From Flammeovirgaceae bacterium SG7u.111 (GTDB taxonomy: Bacteria; Bacteroidota; Bacteroidia; Cytophagales; Flammeovirgaceae), in assembly GCA_034044135.1 (NCBI GenBank), contig CP139021.1, positions 6,300,001 through 6,364,000 on the forward strand: DNA of 64,000 bases. Reading direction: 5' to 3'. Below, in pieces: positions 26,713 through 35,283 of this stretch. The position numbers were made by a program, and so were the translations under genes. The notes beneath the pieces were generated by a model that did not search any database, had not been told where the DNA came from, and was given only the letters and a program-made list of their open reading frames with translations. Every line of letters starts with the position of its first letter. Position 1 is the stretch's first letter.

Positions 26713-27207
26713 TTAGTTGAGTTTTAGATCCTTTAAGTGGCTATCAACCAAGTTTTCTTGGGCTTTTTTATCAGCCAACTCTTTTTCGATCAATTTTTCA
26801 GCGATTTCCAATGAGAATTGAACTACTTGGTTTCTTACTTCAGCCAAGGCAGCGTTTTTCTCACTGATAATATCTTCTTGAGCCTGCTCTACTATTTTAG
26901 CATACTCTTTTTCTGCCTGCGCTTGTTTGTCAGATAAAAGTTTATCGGCATTTACTTTAGCCTCTTGCAATATCTTCTCGCGCTCAGCTCTCGCCTCTTT
27001 CTTCATCTCTTCTATCTCTCCTTTTAGGGCATCCACTTCAGCTTTTGCCTTATCAGAAGAATCAAGCGCATTTTTGATCGTATTTTCTCTTTCTTTTATC
27101 GCATTGAGAATAGGTTTCCAAGCCATTTTGCCTAAAATGCCCCATACCACTAAAAAAGCGATACTCATCCAGAAAATTAATCCTAAACCAGGTTGAACTA
27201 ATTCCAT
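26713..27207 (-). CDS. atpF: ATP synthase F0 b subunit
   Basis: A 164-residue peripheral-stalk subunit with one N-terminal membrane helix (LGLIFWMSIAFLVVWGILG) and a long charged coiled coil (ENTIKNALDSSDKAKAEVDA and following). The WKPILNAIKERE sequence at the membrane junction is typical. It lies 127 bases after atpE and 13 before atpH. Confidence 0.95.
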   Translation of the reverse strand: MELVQPGLGLIFWMSIAFLVVWGILGKMAWKPILNAIKERENTIKNALDSSDKAKAEVDALKGEIEEMKKEARAEREKILQEAKVNADKLLSDKQAQAEKEYAKIVEQAQEDIISEKNAALAEVRNQVVQFSLEIAEKLIEKELADKKAQENLVDSHLKDLKLN

Positions 27208-27334
27208 TATTTATAGAATTTTAATGTTTGTATGCTAAGGAAATACCAGCGCTGTGCCTATCGCAGCAGCACTGGATTTAAAATCATCTCCACTGGCTAT
27301 CGCCCATTGCGTAAGCTGTGGTACTTTAGATAAA

Positions 27335-27616
<282 letters not shown>

Positions 27617-27652
27617 TTACTTATTCAAAAACTGGCTTTCGCCAATTTAACA

Positions 27653-28762
27653 TTAATGAGCATCGTGATGCTCTTCCACAGCCGAACCGAAATAAATAGC
27701 CGAGAGCAAGGTAAATACATACGCCTGCAAGAAAGCTACAAGAATTTCGATCACGTTGATGAACATGGCAAACACTAATGATACGATTGACACGCCAAAC
27801 CCTGCCGCAGCACCATACATTCCTGCAAAGATGAAAATCAAACTCACGAAAGAAAGGATAGCAATGTGACCTGCTACGATGTTAGCAAAAAGTCGAAGCA
27901 TAAGCACCACAGGCTTGGTAAGCATACCCATGATCTCGATTGGCGTAAGGAGAATCCACAACGCCGGCGGAACTCCTGGCATGGCAAAAATATGTTGCCA
28001 ATAGTTTTTGTTACCACTAAATGTGGTTACAATGAAAGTAAACACCGCCAGTACCAAAGTAGCAGCAATGTTTCCAGTGATGTTGAATCCGCCTATAAAA
28101 GGGATAAGCCCTAACAAGTTACAAAGCCAGATAAAGAAAAATATGCTCAACAAATAAGGCATGAATTTCTCGTGCTTTGCTCCTATACAAGGCTTAGCAA
28201 CATCGTCTCTAATAAAAATGATAATCGGTTCAACAAAGGACTGCAAACCTTTTGGCTCTCTGATCCCCCTTTTCTTATACGATTTTGCGATAGACAAGAA
28301 AATGAAAAGCATAGCGAACATCACCATCACACCACCTAAAGCTGATTTTGTCAATGAAAAATCAAGCGGCTGGGCATTGTGGGAATGTCCATCTGCATCT
28401 AGTTCGAGAACGCCTTCTGCATTTGCAATATATATCTTTTCGTGGTGCATGATATACCTACCGTGCTTGTGCTCCGCATTGTGGAACTTAGCCGATGAAA
28501 ATATCTCAACACCGTTATCTGCTGTGTAAAGAATAATAGGAAGAGGAATGGATGCATGAAACTCATCAGCTTTGCCCTCATTGAGCGTAAAGAAATGAAT
28601 CTCATGGGCATCTAATACGTGATGGATGATTGTCTCACCCGCATTAAACTCTGCAGTTTCCGCACCGTCACTAGCAATCAGCTTGCTGTTTATCAAAAAT
28701 GTGAATAAAAAAACGCCGATTATTGCAAGTAAAATCCTTGAATTGTAGTTCTTAGCTACCAT
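27653..28762 (-). CDS. atpB: ATP synthase F0 a subunit
   Basis: A 369-residue stator subunit that conducts protons to the c-ring. It has a long N-terminal extension of about 130 residues with a signal-like helix and a histidine-rich segment (EADGHSHNAQ-like, DGHSHNAQPLD), as in other Bacteroidota. The conserved helix LRLFANIVAGHIAILSF with the essential arginine and the FVAFLQAYVFTLL-like last helix (EILVAFLQAYVFTLLSAIY) are intact. It heads the operon, preceded by a TAGTTTTG box. Confidence 0.95.
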   Translation of the reverse strand: MVAKNYNSRILLAIIGVFLFTFLINSKLIASDGAETAEFNAGETIIHHVLDAHEIHFFTLNEGKADEFHASIPLPIILYTADNGVEIFSSAKFHNAEHKHGRYIMHHEKIYIANAEGVLELDADGHSHNAQPLDFSLTKSALGGVMVMFAMLFIFLSIAKSYKKRGIREPKGLQSFVEPIIIFIRDDVAKPCIGAKHEKFMPYLLSIFFFIWLCNLLGLIPFIGGFNITGNIAATLVLAVFTFIVTTFSGNKNYWQHIFAMPGVPPALWILLTPIEIMGMLTKPVVLMLRLFANIVAGHIAILSFVSLIFIFAGMYGAAAGFGVSIVSLVFAMFINVIEILVAFLQAYVFTLLSAIYFGSAVEEHHDAH

Positions 28763-28794
28763 TTAAAATTTTATGTTTTTTGGGAATTCGAGCG

Positions 28795-28802
28795 CAAAAC
28801 TA
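28795..28802 (-). promoter_or_regulatory. Candidate -7 box of the atp operon
   Basis: The minus strand reads TAGTTTTG, a full TAnnTTTG match, 33 bases upstream of the atpB start. It is identical to the box before the left-edge gene. No clear -33 element is seen. Confidence 0.5.
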
Positions 28803-28964
28803 GGTAAAATTCAAATAGTAAGAAAATAAAATATTCTCTTTTTTCAGAAGGCTATAAGAACCCATCTATTTCTATAGAAAACTCATTGTAACCTACTGGT
28901 AATTAGTCTGATTTTTATTGGTTTACAGGAAAATATAAGCCCAAGAGTATTTATTTATTAAGAT

Positions 28965-29792
28965 ATGGCAATCAAGTGGTTCAAGAAGTTTTTTAAAAAA
29001 CAGGAAATAGGCATTGAAAAAGTAACCTTTATTGGGGCGGGAAATGTTGCCTGGCATTTATCCCAAGCACTGGAGTCAATCGGCTTAATTGTCGCAGAGG
29101 TTTATAGCAGAGATTTGGGACATGCCCAGAAACTATGTAAGAAATTATATGATGCAGCCCCGGTCAACTCTCTCGACTTTAGCTCAAGTGAGGCAGAGTT
29201 ATTTGTCATCGCCATTCCCGACGATGCAATCGCTGAAGTCGCAAGCAGCTTACTTCTCCCCCCAAATACAACCTTAGTCCATACTTCAGGTGCAATGGCT
29301 ATCGACCTTCTCGTACCTTATGCTACTAAATTTGGCGTCTTTTACCCACTCCAAACCTTTTCCGCGAACCAAAAAATAAACTTCAAACACATCCCTTTGT
29401 GCCTTGAAGCATCGGACGCAGAAACTTTGGCACTTATGGAGCGAATAGCCAAACGTTTATCAGAAAATGTGGCAAAAGTGTCTTCGGCACAAAGAAAGGT
29501 TATTCACTTAGCTGCGGTATTTGCCTGCAATTTCACCAATCACCTTTTGGCAATTTCTGAGCAAATTCTGAAGGTAAACGGCCAAGATTTGGAGTTACTA
29601 AAACCATTGGTAGCGGCAATGCTAGAAAAAGCATTAAAAAATGGTCCGGCAGGTTCCCAAACAGGACCAGCCATTAGAGGCGACCAAGAAACAATAAATG
29701 AACACTTGACCTTATTGAAAAACAATGCTCCTTATAGCAAGCTTTATATGCTTATTACAAGGAGCATTATTGATTTTTATGAGGACGATTAA
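28965..29792 (+). CDS. Rossmann-fold/DUF2520 protein
   Basis: A 275-residue soluble protein. A basic N-terminal stretch (MAIKWFKKFFKKQE) precedes an NAD(P)-binding Rossmann fold with VTFIGAGNVAWHLSQALESI, and the C-terminal half is the helical DUF2520 domain with QRKVIHLAAVFACNFTNHLL and GPAIRGDQETINEHL. The pair resembles pyrroline-5-carboxylate reductase and 6-phosphogluconate dehydrogenase folds, so it may be an oxidoreductase, but the substrate is unknown. It is transcribed away from atpB and ends 3 bases from the convergent LysM gene. Confidence 0.85.
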   Translation: MAIKWFKKFFKKQEIGIEKVTFIGAGNVAWHLSQALESIGLIVAEVYSRDLGHAQKLCKKLYDAAPVNSLDFSSSEAELFVIAIPDDAIAEVASSLLLPPNTTLVHTSGAMAIDLLVPYATKFGVFYPLQTFSANQKINFKHIPLCLEASDAETLALMERIAKRLSENVAKVSSAQRKVIHLAAVFACNFTNHLLAISEQILKVNGQDLELLKPLVAAMLEKALKNGPAGSQTGPAIRGDQETINEHLTLLKNNAPYSKLYMLITRSIIDFYEDD

Positions 29793-29795
29793 ACT

Positions 29796-32336
29796 CTACT
29801 GTACTTTTAGCGTCTCGCCCACAACTATTTCGTTAGAACTTTTGCCGTTCAATCTTTTCAATTCATCGAGGCTGATTTTGTATTTACGGCTGATAGAGTA
29901 TAGTGTCTCATTTTTTTGAACAGTATGGACAGACCCTCCAGCAGAAGAGCCAACTCCTGATACAATCAATTCTTGTCCAGTATTGATTTCACCAGAACTC
30001 ATTCCGTTCATCGACATCAAATCGCTCACCTTTACATTATATAGTCTAGAGATCGCATACAAAGTCTCCCCTTTTTGAACTATATGGGTCTTGCCATTTC
30101 CCACACTAGCAGCTGATGTTGCCGCTGCACCAGCTGCTTGATTGTAATTGCCCGCAGTTGCTGCATAATCAATCTGGCTGTTTCCTGTAGGAGCAGTATA
30201 ACCTACCACCTGACCACCAGTTGCTGTATTATTTGCCGAAGGAATAGCCGTAGCTCCTCCCGCAGCTCCATTTGCTTGGTTGTAATCAACAGCACCTGCT
30301 GCCGCACCTGTCGCACCAGCAGCTACTTGAACATCCGCTGCTCCTGCTACGCCCTGAGGCTCTACTACCAATACTTGTCCAGGTTGGATATCTGTCCCAA
30401 ATGGGATATTATTCCACTTTCTAAGGTTTTCAACGGTTACATTATATCTAGCAGACAAAGTATAAATATCATCTCCATTTTGAACAATATGCTGACCCTG
30501 ACCTGTAGTTGTAGCCGCACCAGGCGGAACTGTTGCGGCAGCTCCGCCTGCCACTTGATTATAATTCGGCATAGCAGCTACTTGAGCACCCGCCGCTCCT
30601 GTATTAGTTTGCGCTCCTGCGGGCTGGTTATATGCGCTTGCAACTCCTGCTTGTTGGTCATATGCAGGAAGAGTTGTTGAAGCACCTGCTGCTGCTCCAG
30701 CTACTTGATTATAATCTACTGCTGCAGAAGCACTAGCCGCACCAGCTACTTGATCATAGCCTCCTGCTGGAGTAGAATAAGATCCTGTATTGAAAGAAGC
30801 TGAAGCTCCTGCTGGCGCTGCTCCTGCTGCTCCTATTGGCGCACTTACCAATAGCTCTTGGCCTGCATTGATATCTGTACTAGCCAATCCATTCCAATCC
30901 ATTATGTCATTTACAGACACACTGTATTTACGAGAGATCCTGTAAAGCGTCTCACCTTTTTCCACTATATGTGTCTGGTCTACTGGTATGGCAGAACCTG
31001 TTGTTCCAGCGGCTACTCCACCCGTTGCAGCTGCACCATAAGCATTATACCCTCCTGTAGCTCCCGTATTGTTGTACGAACCTGCTGGAGTTCCAGTATT
31101 ATAAGCCGAAATAGCAGAAGAAGGATCTGCCACATATATTTGCTGACCAACTTCTAGCAAAGTATTATTATCCATCGAGTTCCAAGCCATCAGGTCTTTA
31201 GGAGAAATGTTATACTGCCTTGCTATTCCGTAAATTCCTTCTCCTTTTTGAACCGTGTGCATTTGAGAAGCTGTAGAAGCTCCTGCTGCCGTTCCAGTAG
31301 CAGCGCCTGCTGGAGTTCCATAGCCATATCCATTTTGGGTTGCACCATAAGCAAAAGCACTGTCAGGAGCATTTCCCCCAGGCTTCAAAATAATAGATGG
31401 AGTCAAAGGATCAGCGCCTCCACCAGTTGTAGTCGCTGTATTTCCATAAGAAGAATTCTGAGGAAGTTTATCACCTTTTACTATGATTACCTCACCAGGC
31501 TTCATGTTTATATTATTGTAATCAAGGTTATTCCATTCTTTCAATTCTAGCACCGTTACATTGTAGGCCTTAGAAATATCAAAAATAGTCTCCCCTTCTC
31601 TTACCGTATGGAATTTTGCATTAGGGTCAATTACCAGTTTAGAAGCCGCTTGATTATCTATTCTAGTAATTTTCTCCAAAGGCTGTTCATCTTTTGTACC
31701 TCCTTTATCACCATCTATGAATCTAGCCCATGGTCCTGCTGCTTTAGGATCTGGCTTGATATCCTTGTTAAATTCTACTGGGGTTTTCTTTTTGCGATTG
31801 CTCTGAAGGAACATTTTACGCCCCAACTGCAATTCATCTCCAGTGCTCATCCTGTTTTTCTTGAGCAACTTCGACTTTTTGATACCATACATCTGGGCAA
31901 TATCCCAAGCTGTTTCTTTCGGCTGCACATAGTGGAAAGGAACAGGAGCTTTCGATTTTTTATTTTTCAAATAATACACCGCTCCAGCTATTAGTTCATC
32001 TATAAATAATGGAGGCGTATCATTAATTTTGGCGAACTTGTTCCTCGACATATTGGTAGAGGCAAGTAGTTTTGGTACATTTTGCCCAGGTCTTGCTATA
32101 ATTGCAGGAATCCCATTGGCCATTACATGGATAATCGTATCCCCTTGGTACACCTTCACCTGACGGTTCGAAATGATAGGATACTGATATTGGAGCTGTG
32201 TAGGAGTTGAGGGCTCTACCAAAACGCTGAGAGAACCATCTATCTCAGTTGGCTCAGTCCCTCCTCTAAATGCCATGTTGAGAAGCAGAATTGCCGCTAA
32301 CGACATAAGGGCAATCAGTTTTTTGCTATTTTTCAT
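29796..32336 (-). CDS. Secreted protein with seven LysM domains
   Basis: An 846-residue exported protein with signal helix LIALMSLAAILLLNMAF. A 100-residue N-terminal region with PLFIDELIAGAVYYLKNKK precedes seven LysM domains, recognised by openings such as VQPKETAWDIAQMYG, VREGETIFDISKAYN, VQKGEGIYGIARQYN, VEKGETLYRISRKYS, VQNGDDIYTLSARYN, VQKGETLYAISRLYN and VQKNETLYSISRKYK. The last ends at the C-terminus. LysM modules bind peptidoglycan, so the protein should coat or cross-link the cell wall. The linkers between domains 4 and 6 are low-complexity and carry seven YNQ/YDQ-x-x-G copies. No catalytic domain is visible, although the N-terminal part resembles the tail of LysM-bearing glucosaminidases. 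Confidence 0.88.
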   Translation of the reverse strand: MKNSKKLIALMSLAAILLLNMAFRGGTEPTEIDGSLSVLVEPSTPTQLQYQYPIISNRQVKVYQGDTIIHVMANGIPAIIARPGQNVPKLLASTNMSRNKFAKINDTPPLFIDELIAGAVYYLKNKKSKAPVPFHYVQPKETAWDIAQMYGIKKSKLLKKNRMSTGDELQLGRKMFLQSNRKKKTPVEFNKDIKPDPKAAGPWARFIDGDKGGTKDEQPLEKITRIDNQAASKLVIDPNAKFHTVREGETIFDISKAYNVTVLELKEWNNLDYNNINMKPGEVIIVKGDKLPQNSSYGNTATTTGGGADPLTPSIILKPGGNAPDSAFAYGATQNGYGYGTPAGAATGTAAGASTASQMHTVQKGEGIYGIARQYNISPKDLMAWNSMDNNTLLEVGQQIYVADPSSAISAYNTGTPAGSYNNTGATGGYNAYGAAATGGVAAGTTGSAIPVDQTHIVEKGETLYRISRKYSVSVNDIMDWNGLASTDINAGQELLVSAPIGAAGAAPAGASASFNTGSYSTPAGGYDQVAGAASASAAVDYNQVAGAAAGASTTLPAYDQQAGVASAYNQPAGAQTNTGAAGAQVAAMPNYNQVAGGAAATVPPGAATTTGQGQHIVQNGDDIYTLSARYNVTVENLRKWNNIPFGTDIQPGQVLVVEPQGVAGAADVQVAAGATGAAAGAVDYNQANGAAGGATAIPSANNTATGGQVVGYTAPTGNSQIDYAATAGNYNQAAGAAATSAASVGNGKTHIVQKGETLYAISRLYNVKVSDLMSMNGMSSGEINTGQELIVSGVGSSAGGSVHTVQKNETLYSISRKYKISLDELKRLNGKSSNEIVVGETLKVQ
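30130..30780 (-). repeat. Degenerate repeats encoding YNQxAG linkers
   Basis: Within the LysM gene a short degenerate unit, on the plus strand like GCTACTTGATTATAATC, recurs about seven times. It encodes YDQVAG, YNQVAG, YDQQAG, YNQPAG, YNQVAG, YNQANG and YNQAAG, each followed by an alanine/glycine-rich spacer. Such units expand and contract easily by recombination or slippage. Confidence 0.7.
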
Positions 32337-32474
32337 TTTGAATATAGTGTTAGTTGAATCTCTTTCCTTTGTTTGATTTAAAATATACTACTTATCTTAA
32401 CCTATGCAATTCAGTAAATGACTATTCTTTTGCCAATTTCCCAAACCACAAGGTTCTTATATAATTTATGCTAC

Positions 32475-33110
32475 TTAATTCTTTCTTGCAATCATCAATC
32501 CATCCCTCACGGGCAGAATCGTATTGGTTACCCGCTCGTCTTCTTGCACCATTTTATTAAAATCACGGATCGCTCTAGTCGACTTATCTTTCATTTCTTC
32601 ATCAGCGACCTTTCCCTTCCATAACACATTATCCGCTACAATCAATCCACCTGAGGTGACCTTATCTACTACCAACTGATAATAGTTGCTATAGTTTTGC
32701 TTATCGGCATCTATAAAAACCATGTCAAATAAACTTTCAATAGTAGGGATGATTTCCATGGCATTACCAAACATCGGCTTGATCTTTTCAGAAAGCCCAG
32801 CTTCAGCTACATGTTTTTCAACAATGGGCTGAAGCTCTTCATTCTTGTCAATAGTATAAAGCAAGCCATCAGGTTGTAGACCACGTGCCATGCAAATAGC
32901 CGAATACCCAGTAAATGTCCCTATTTCCAAAATCGTTTTTGGGGATAACATTTGTGTCAGCATAGTAAGAAGAAGGCCCTGAGGGTGACCCGAAATCATA
33001 TGGGGCATCAAAACGTGCAAATGAGTAGCACGGTCTAGCGCTTTCAATGCGCCATCCTCACTACTCGAATGTTCGGTAATATAGTCTTCTATCTTCTTTT
33101 CTATCAGCAT
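32475..33110 (-). CDS. SAM-dependent O-methyltransferase
   Basis: A 211-residue class I methyltransferase of the caffeoyl-CoA/catechol O-methyltransferase type. Motif I reads ILEIGTFTGYSAICMARGL, the acidic ribose contact lies in LLYTIDKNEE, and the metal-binding part contains DMVFIDADKQNYSNYY and VADNVLWKGKV. These enzymes transfer a methyl group to a catechol hydroxyl, often with a divalent metal. There is no signal peptide. The frame begins at 33137, but the ATG at 33110 (MLIEKKIEDYI) gives the usual N-terminus. The substrate is unknown. Confidence 0.9.
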   Translation of the reverse strand: MLIEKKIEDYITEHSSSEDGALKALDRATHLHVLMPHMISGHPQGLLLTMLTQMLSPKTILEIGTFTGYSAICMARGLQPDGLLYTIDKNEELQPIVEKHVAEAGLSEKIKPMFGNAMEIIPTIESLFDMVFIDADKQNYSNYYQLVVDKVTSGGLIVADNVLWKGKVADEEMKDKSTRAIRDFNKMVQEDERVTNTILPVRDGLMIARKN

Positions 33111-33386
33111 GTTGATTAAACAAAGAGTTGTCAGCAAAATCCATTTTGCTGCTTATTTTGTTTGCTTTAATTTACGCTCTAACTCTAAAAAGGTTTTAGT
33201 TGCTTGTAAATCAAGTAATAAGCTATCATGATTGAAAGTATTAAATTAACGCAAATTTTATTCAAAAAGCTCAGAAAATCATCAAAAAATAATTTAAAAT
33301 TTGCACAGCAACAGAAAGAAAAAACATAATCTTCTGAATATCAATGAAGTGCGAACAAATATAACTTAGGTAACATTTTAATAATT

Positions 33387-34289
33387 ATGCTTCGTATAGC
33401 ACACTCCAAAGAATATTCTCACAACTTACCTGAAGGACATCGGTTTCCTATGATCAAATATGATCTGCTTCCAGAGCAGCTGGTTTACGAAGGAACGGTA
33501 AGCACACAAAACTTTTTTGCTCCCGACCCCATTTCGGAAGAACTTATACTCTTGACCCATGATGCAGACTATTGGTACAAACTCAAAAACCTTTTGCTTT
33601 CGAAATCAGAAATCAGAAAAACAGGGTTTCCGCTTTCCGAAAAATTAGTTCTCAGAGAGCAAGTTATTTGCCAAGGCACAGTTCAAACCATCGAATACGC
33701 TCTTGCCCATGGAGTTTCTCTCAATATAGCAGGGGGCACGCACCATGCCTTCACCGATAGAGGCGAGGGGTTTTGTCTGCTCAACGACATTGCCATAGCA
33801 GCAAATTATTTACTTCACAAACAAGGCTTTGAACGCATTTTGATAGTAGACTTGGACGTGCACCAAGGCAATGGCACAGCCCAAATTTTCGAACAGGAAA
33901 CCCGAGTTTTTACCTTTAGCATGCACGGAGCCAAAAATTACCCTATGCACAAAGAAAAATCTGACTTGGACATCCCCCTACCCGACGGCATAGGTGACAA
34001 GCAATACCTAGAGCTACTGAACAGACACCTTTCACAATTGATCGATCAATTCGAACCTCAATTTATCTTTTTCCAATCAGGGGTTGATGTGCTCCATACC
34101 GACAAACTTGGTCGCCTTGGCATGACCATAGCAGGGTGCAAAGAAAGAGACAGAACTGTTTTTGAGCTTTGTAAAAGGAATAAAGTACCTGTAGCTGTGA
34201 GCATGGGTGGTGGATATTCTGCCCGAATTGCCAACATAGTAGAAGCTCACGCCAATACCTTCCGACTAGCTCAAGAATTGTATTTCTAA
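33387..34289 (+). CDS. Histone-deacetylase-family (acetylpolyamine-type) hydrolase
   Basis: A 300-residue zinc-dependent deacetylase-fold protein. The general-base histidine pair lies in NIAGGTHHAF, zinc ligands in LIVDLDVHQGNGT, and the later aspartate in FFQSGVDVLHTDKLGRL. A glycine-rich VSMGGGYSARI follows near the C-terminus. Bacterial members deacetylate small molecules such as acetylated polyamines or acetoin-related compounds; histones are not implied. The gene is divergent from the methyltransferase across 276 non-coding bases and has no co-transcribed neighbour. Confidence 0.9.
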   Translation: MLRIAHSKEYSHNLPEGHRFPMIKYDLLPEQLVYEGTVSTQNFFAPDPISEELILLTHDADYWYKLKNLLLSKSEIRKTGFPLSEKLVLREQVICQGTVQTIEYALAHGVSLNIAGGTHHAFTDRGEGFCLLNDIAIAANYLLHKQGFERILIVDLDVHQGNGTAQIFEQETRVFTFSMHGAKNYPMHKEKSDLDIPLPDGIGDKQYLELLNRHLSQLIDQFEPQFIFFQSGVDVLHTDKLGRLGMTIAGCKERDRTVFELCKRNKVPVAVSMGGGYSARIANIVEAHANTFRLAQELYF

Positions 34290-34406
34290 AACCTATTATC
34301 TCTGTTTGATTTTGTTAAGAAACAACTTTGAAGCTCAAAAAAATTCATTGCCCCCTGATCATCAAAAGATTGAGCCATTTTACAACATATTATTGCCTAT
34401 TAATTA

Positions 34407-34417
34407 AATCGTTCCCG
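34407..34417 (-). promoter_or_regulatory. Operator-like motif CGGGAACGATT
   Basis: Fourth copy of the GGAACG(A/T)TT motif, on the minus strand. It abuts the -33 element of the ppa promoter, so a protein bound here could affect ppa expression. Confidence 0.35.
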
Positions 34418-34418
34418 T

Positions 34419-34449
34419 TTTGCGAGTGAAATCCAATTGATTAGATTTG
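34419..34449 (+). promoter_or_regulatory. Bacteroidota-type promoter of ppa
   Basis: TTTG at 34419-34422, then 19 bases, then TAGATTTG at 34442-34449. Both boxes and the spacing match the consensus. The leader to the ATG at 34513 would be about 58 nt. This is the best promoter in the window. Confidence 0.75.
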
Positions 34450-34512
34450 GAGCATTAAAACAATAAAATGAATCTAGTGCACTAAGTGCCCATTATTTAA
34501 AAACATACTGTT

Positions 34513-35049
34513 ATGTCGAAAGTACCTAAAGAAGAGAGTTTAGAATTTGATGTATTGATCGAAATCCCAAAGGGAAGTAGGAATAAATATGAATACGATC
34601 CAGAAAAGAGGTTGATCCGCTATGACAGAATGATTTTCTCATCTATGCACTACCCAAGTGACTACGGATTTGTACCAGAAACATTGGCTGGCGATGGTGA
34701 CCCTCTCGATGCACTTGTACTAGTTTCGGAGCCTACATTCCCTGGCTGTATCATCCGTGTTCGTATCATCGGCGTTTTTAACATGACCGACGAAAAAGGA
34801 AAAGATGAGAAACTACTTTGTGTACCTGTAAGTGACCCTATCTGGAATAGCCTCACCAAACTGGAGCAAGTAAACGATCACCTCATGAAGGAAATCGAAC
34901 ATTTCTTCTTGGTATATAAAGACTTAGAGAAGAAAAAGGTATCGGTAGAAGGCTGGGAAAACGAAGAAGCGGGCATCAGGATCTACCACGAATGCAGGCA
35001 AAAATACATTGACAAAACATCTGAAAGCAACAAGCTGATCAAGCTTTAG
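34513..35049 (+). CDS. ppa: Soluble family I inorganic pyrophosphatase
   Basis: A 178-residue cytoplasmic enzyme hydrolysing pyrophosphate to two phosphates. It has the family signature DGDPLDALVL, the IEIPKGSRNKYEYD segment with substrate-binding Lys/Arg, and YPSDYGFVPETLAGDG. The length matches bacterial enzymes. The next gene encodes a membrane pyrophosphatase, so both ways of using pyrophosphate lie side by side, separated by a terminator and an independent promoter. Confidence 0.95.
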   Translation: MSKVPKEESLEFDVLIEIPKGSRNKYEYDPEKRLIRYDRMIFSSMHYPSDYGFVPETLAGDGDPLDALVLVSEPTFPGCIIRVRIIGVFNMTDEKGKDEKLLCVPVSDPIWNSLTKLEQVNDHLMKEIEHFFLVYKDLEKKKVSVEGWENEEAGIRIYHECRQKYIDKTSESNKLIKL

Positions 35050-35074
35050 CCGCAATAAAGGAAATAGATAGTTG

Positions 35075-35103
35075 AGCCACAGCCAATGCTGTGGCTTTTT
35101 TTA
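35075..35103 (+). terminator. Rho-independent terminator of ppa
   Basis: Arms AGCCACAGC (35075-35083) and GCTGTGGCT (35088-35096) around CAAT, followed by a run of T. Confidence 0.92.
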
Positions 35104-35190
35104 TTCCTTTTACCCTCAAAATAAACAGTGTCTAAAAGCACCCTCCTCATTTTTTTAGTAATGTAATGCCCTAATTTAAAACGTTTGCAG

Positions 35191-35198
35191 TACTTTTG
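35191..35198 (+). promoter_or_regulatory. Candidate -7 box of hppA
   Basis: TACTTTTG matches TAnnTTTG and lies 86 bases before the hppA start, after the ppa terminator. A convincing -33 element is not seen. Confidence 0.45.
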
Positions 35199-35283
35199 GT
35201 TTTGGTGTTAAAATCTATAGTTTTACTCTCCAACATTATTTTTTTATATAGAAACATAGCTAATCAAAATTTAAATTATTCAT

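Noticed and set aside
27208-27334. Possible small gene between atpE and atpF
   Set aside because: The 127-base gap has no start-stop frame of useful length and nothing resembling an atp gene.
30130-30780. Repeated 17-base units in the LysM gene, considered as a CRISPR array
   Set aside because: Units are degenerate, in frame and encode YNQxAG linkers; there are no uniform spacers.
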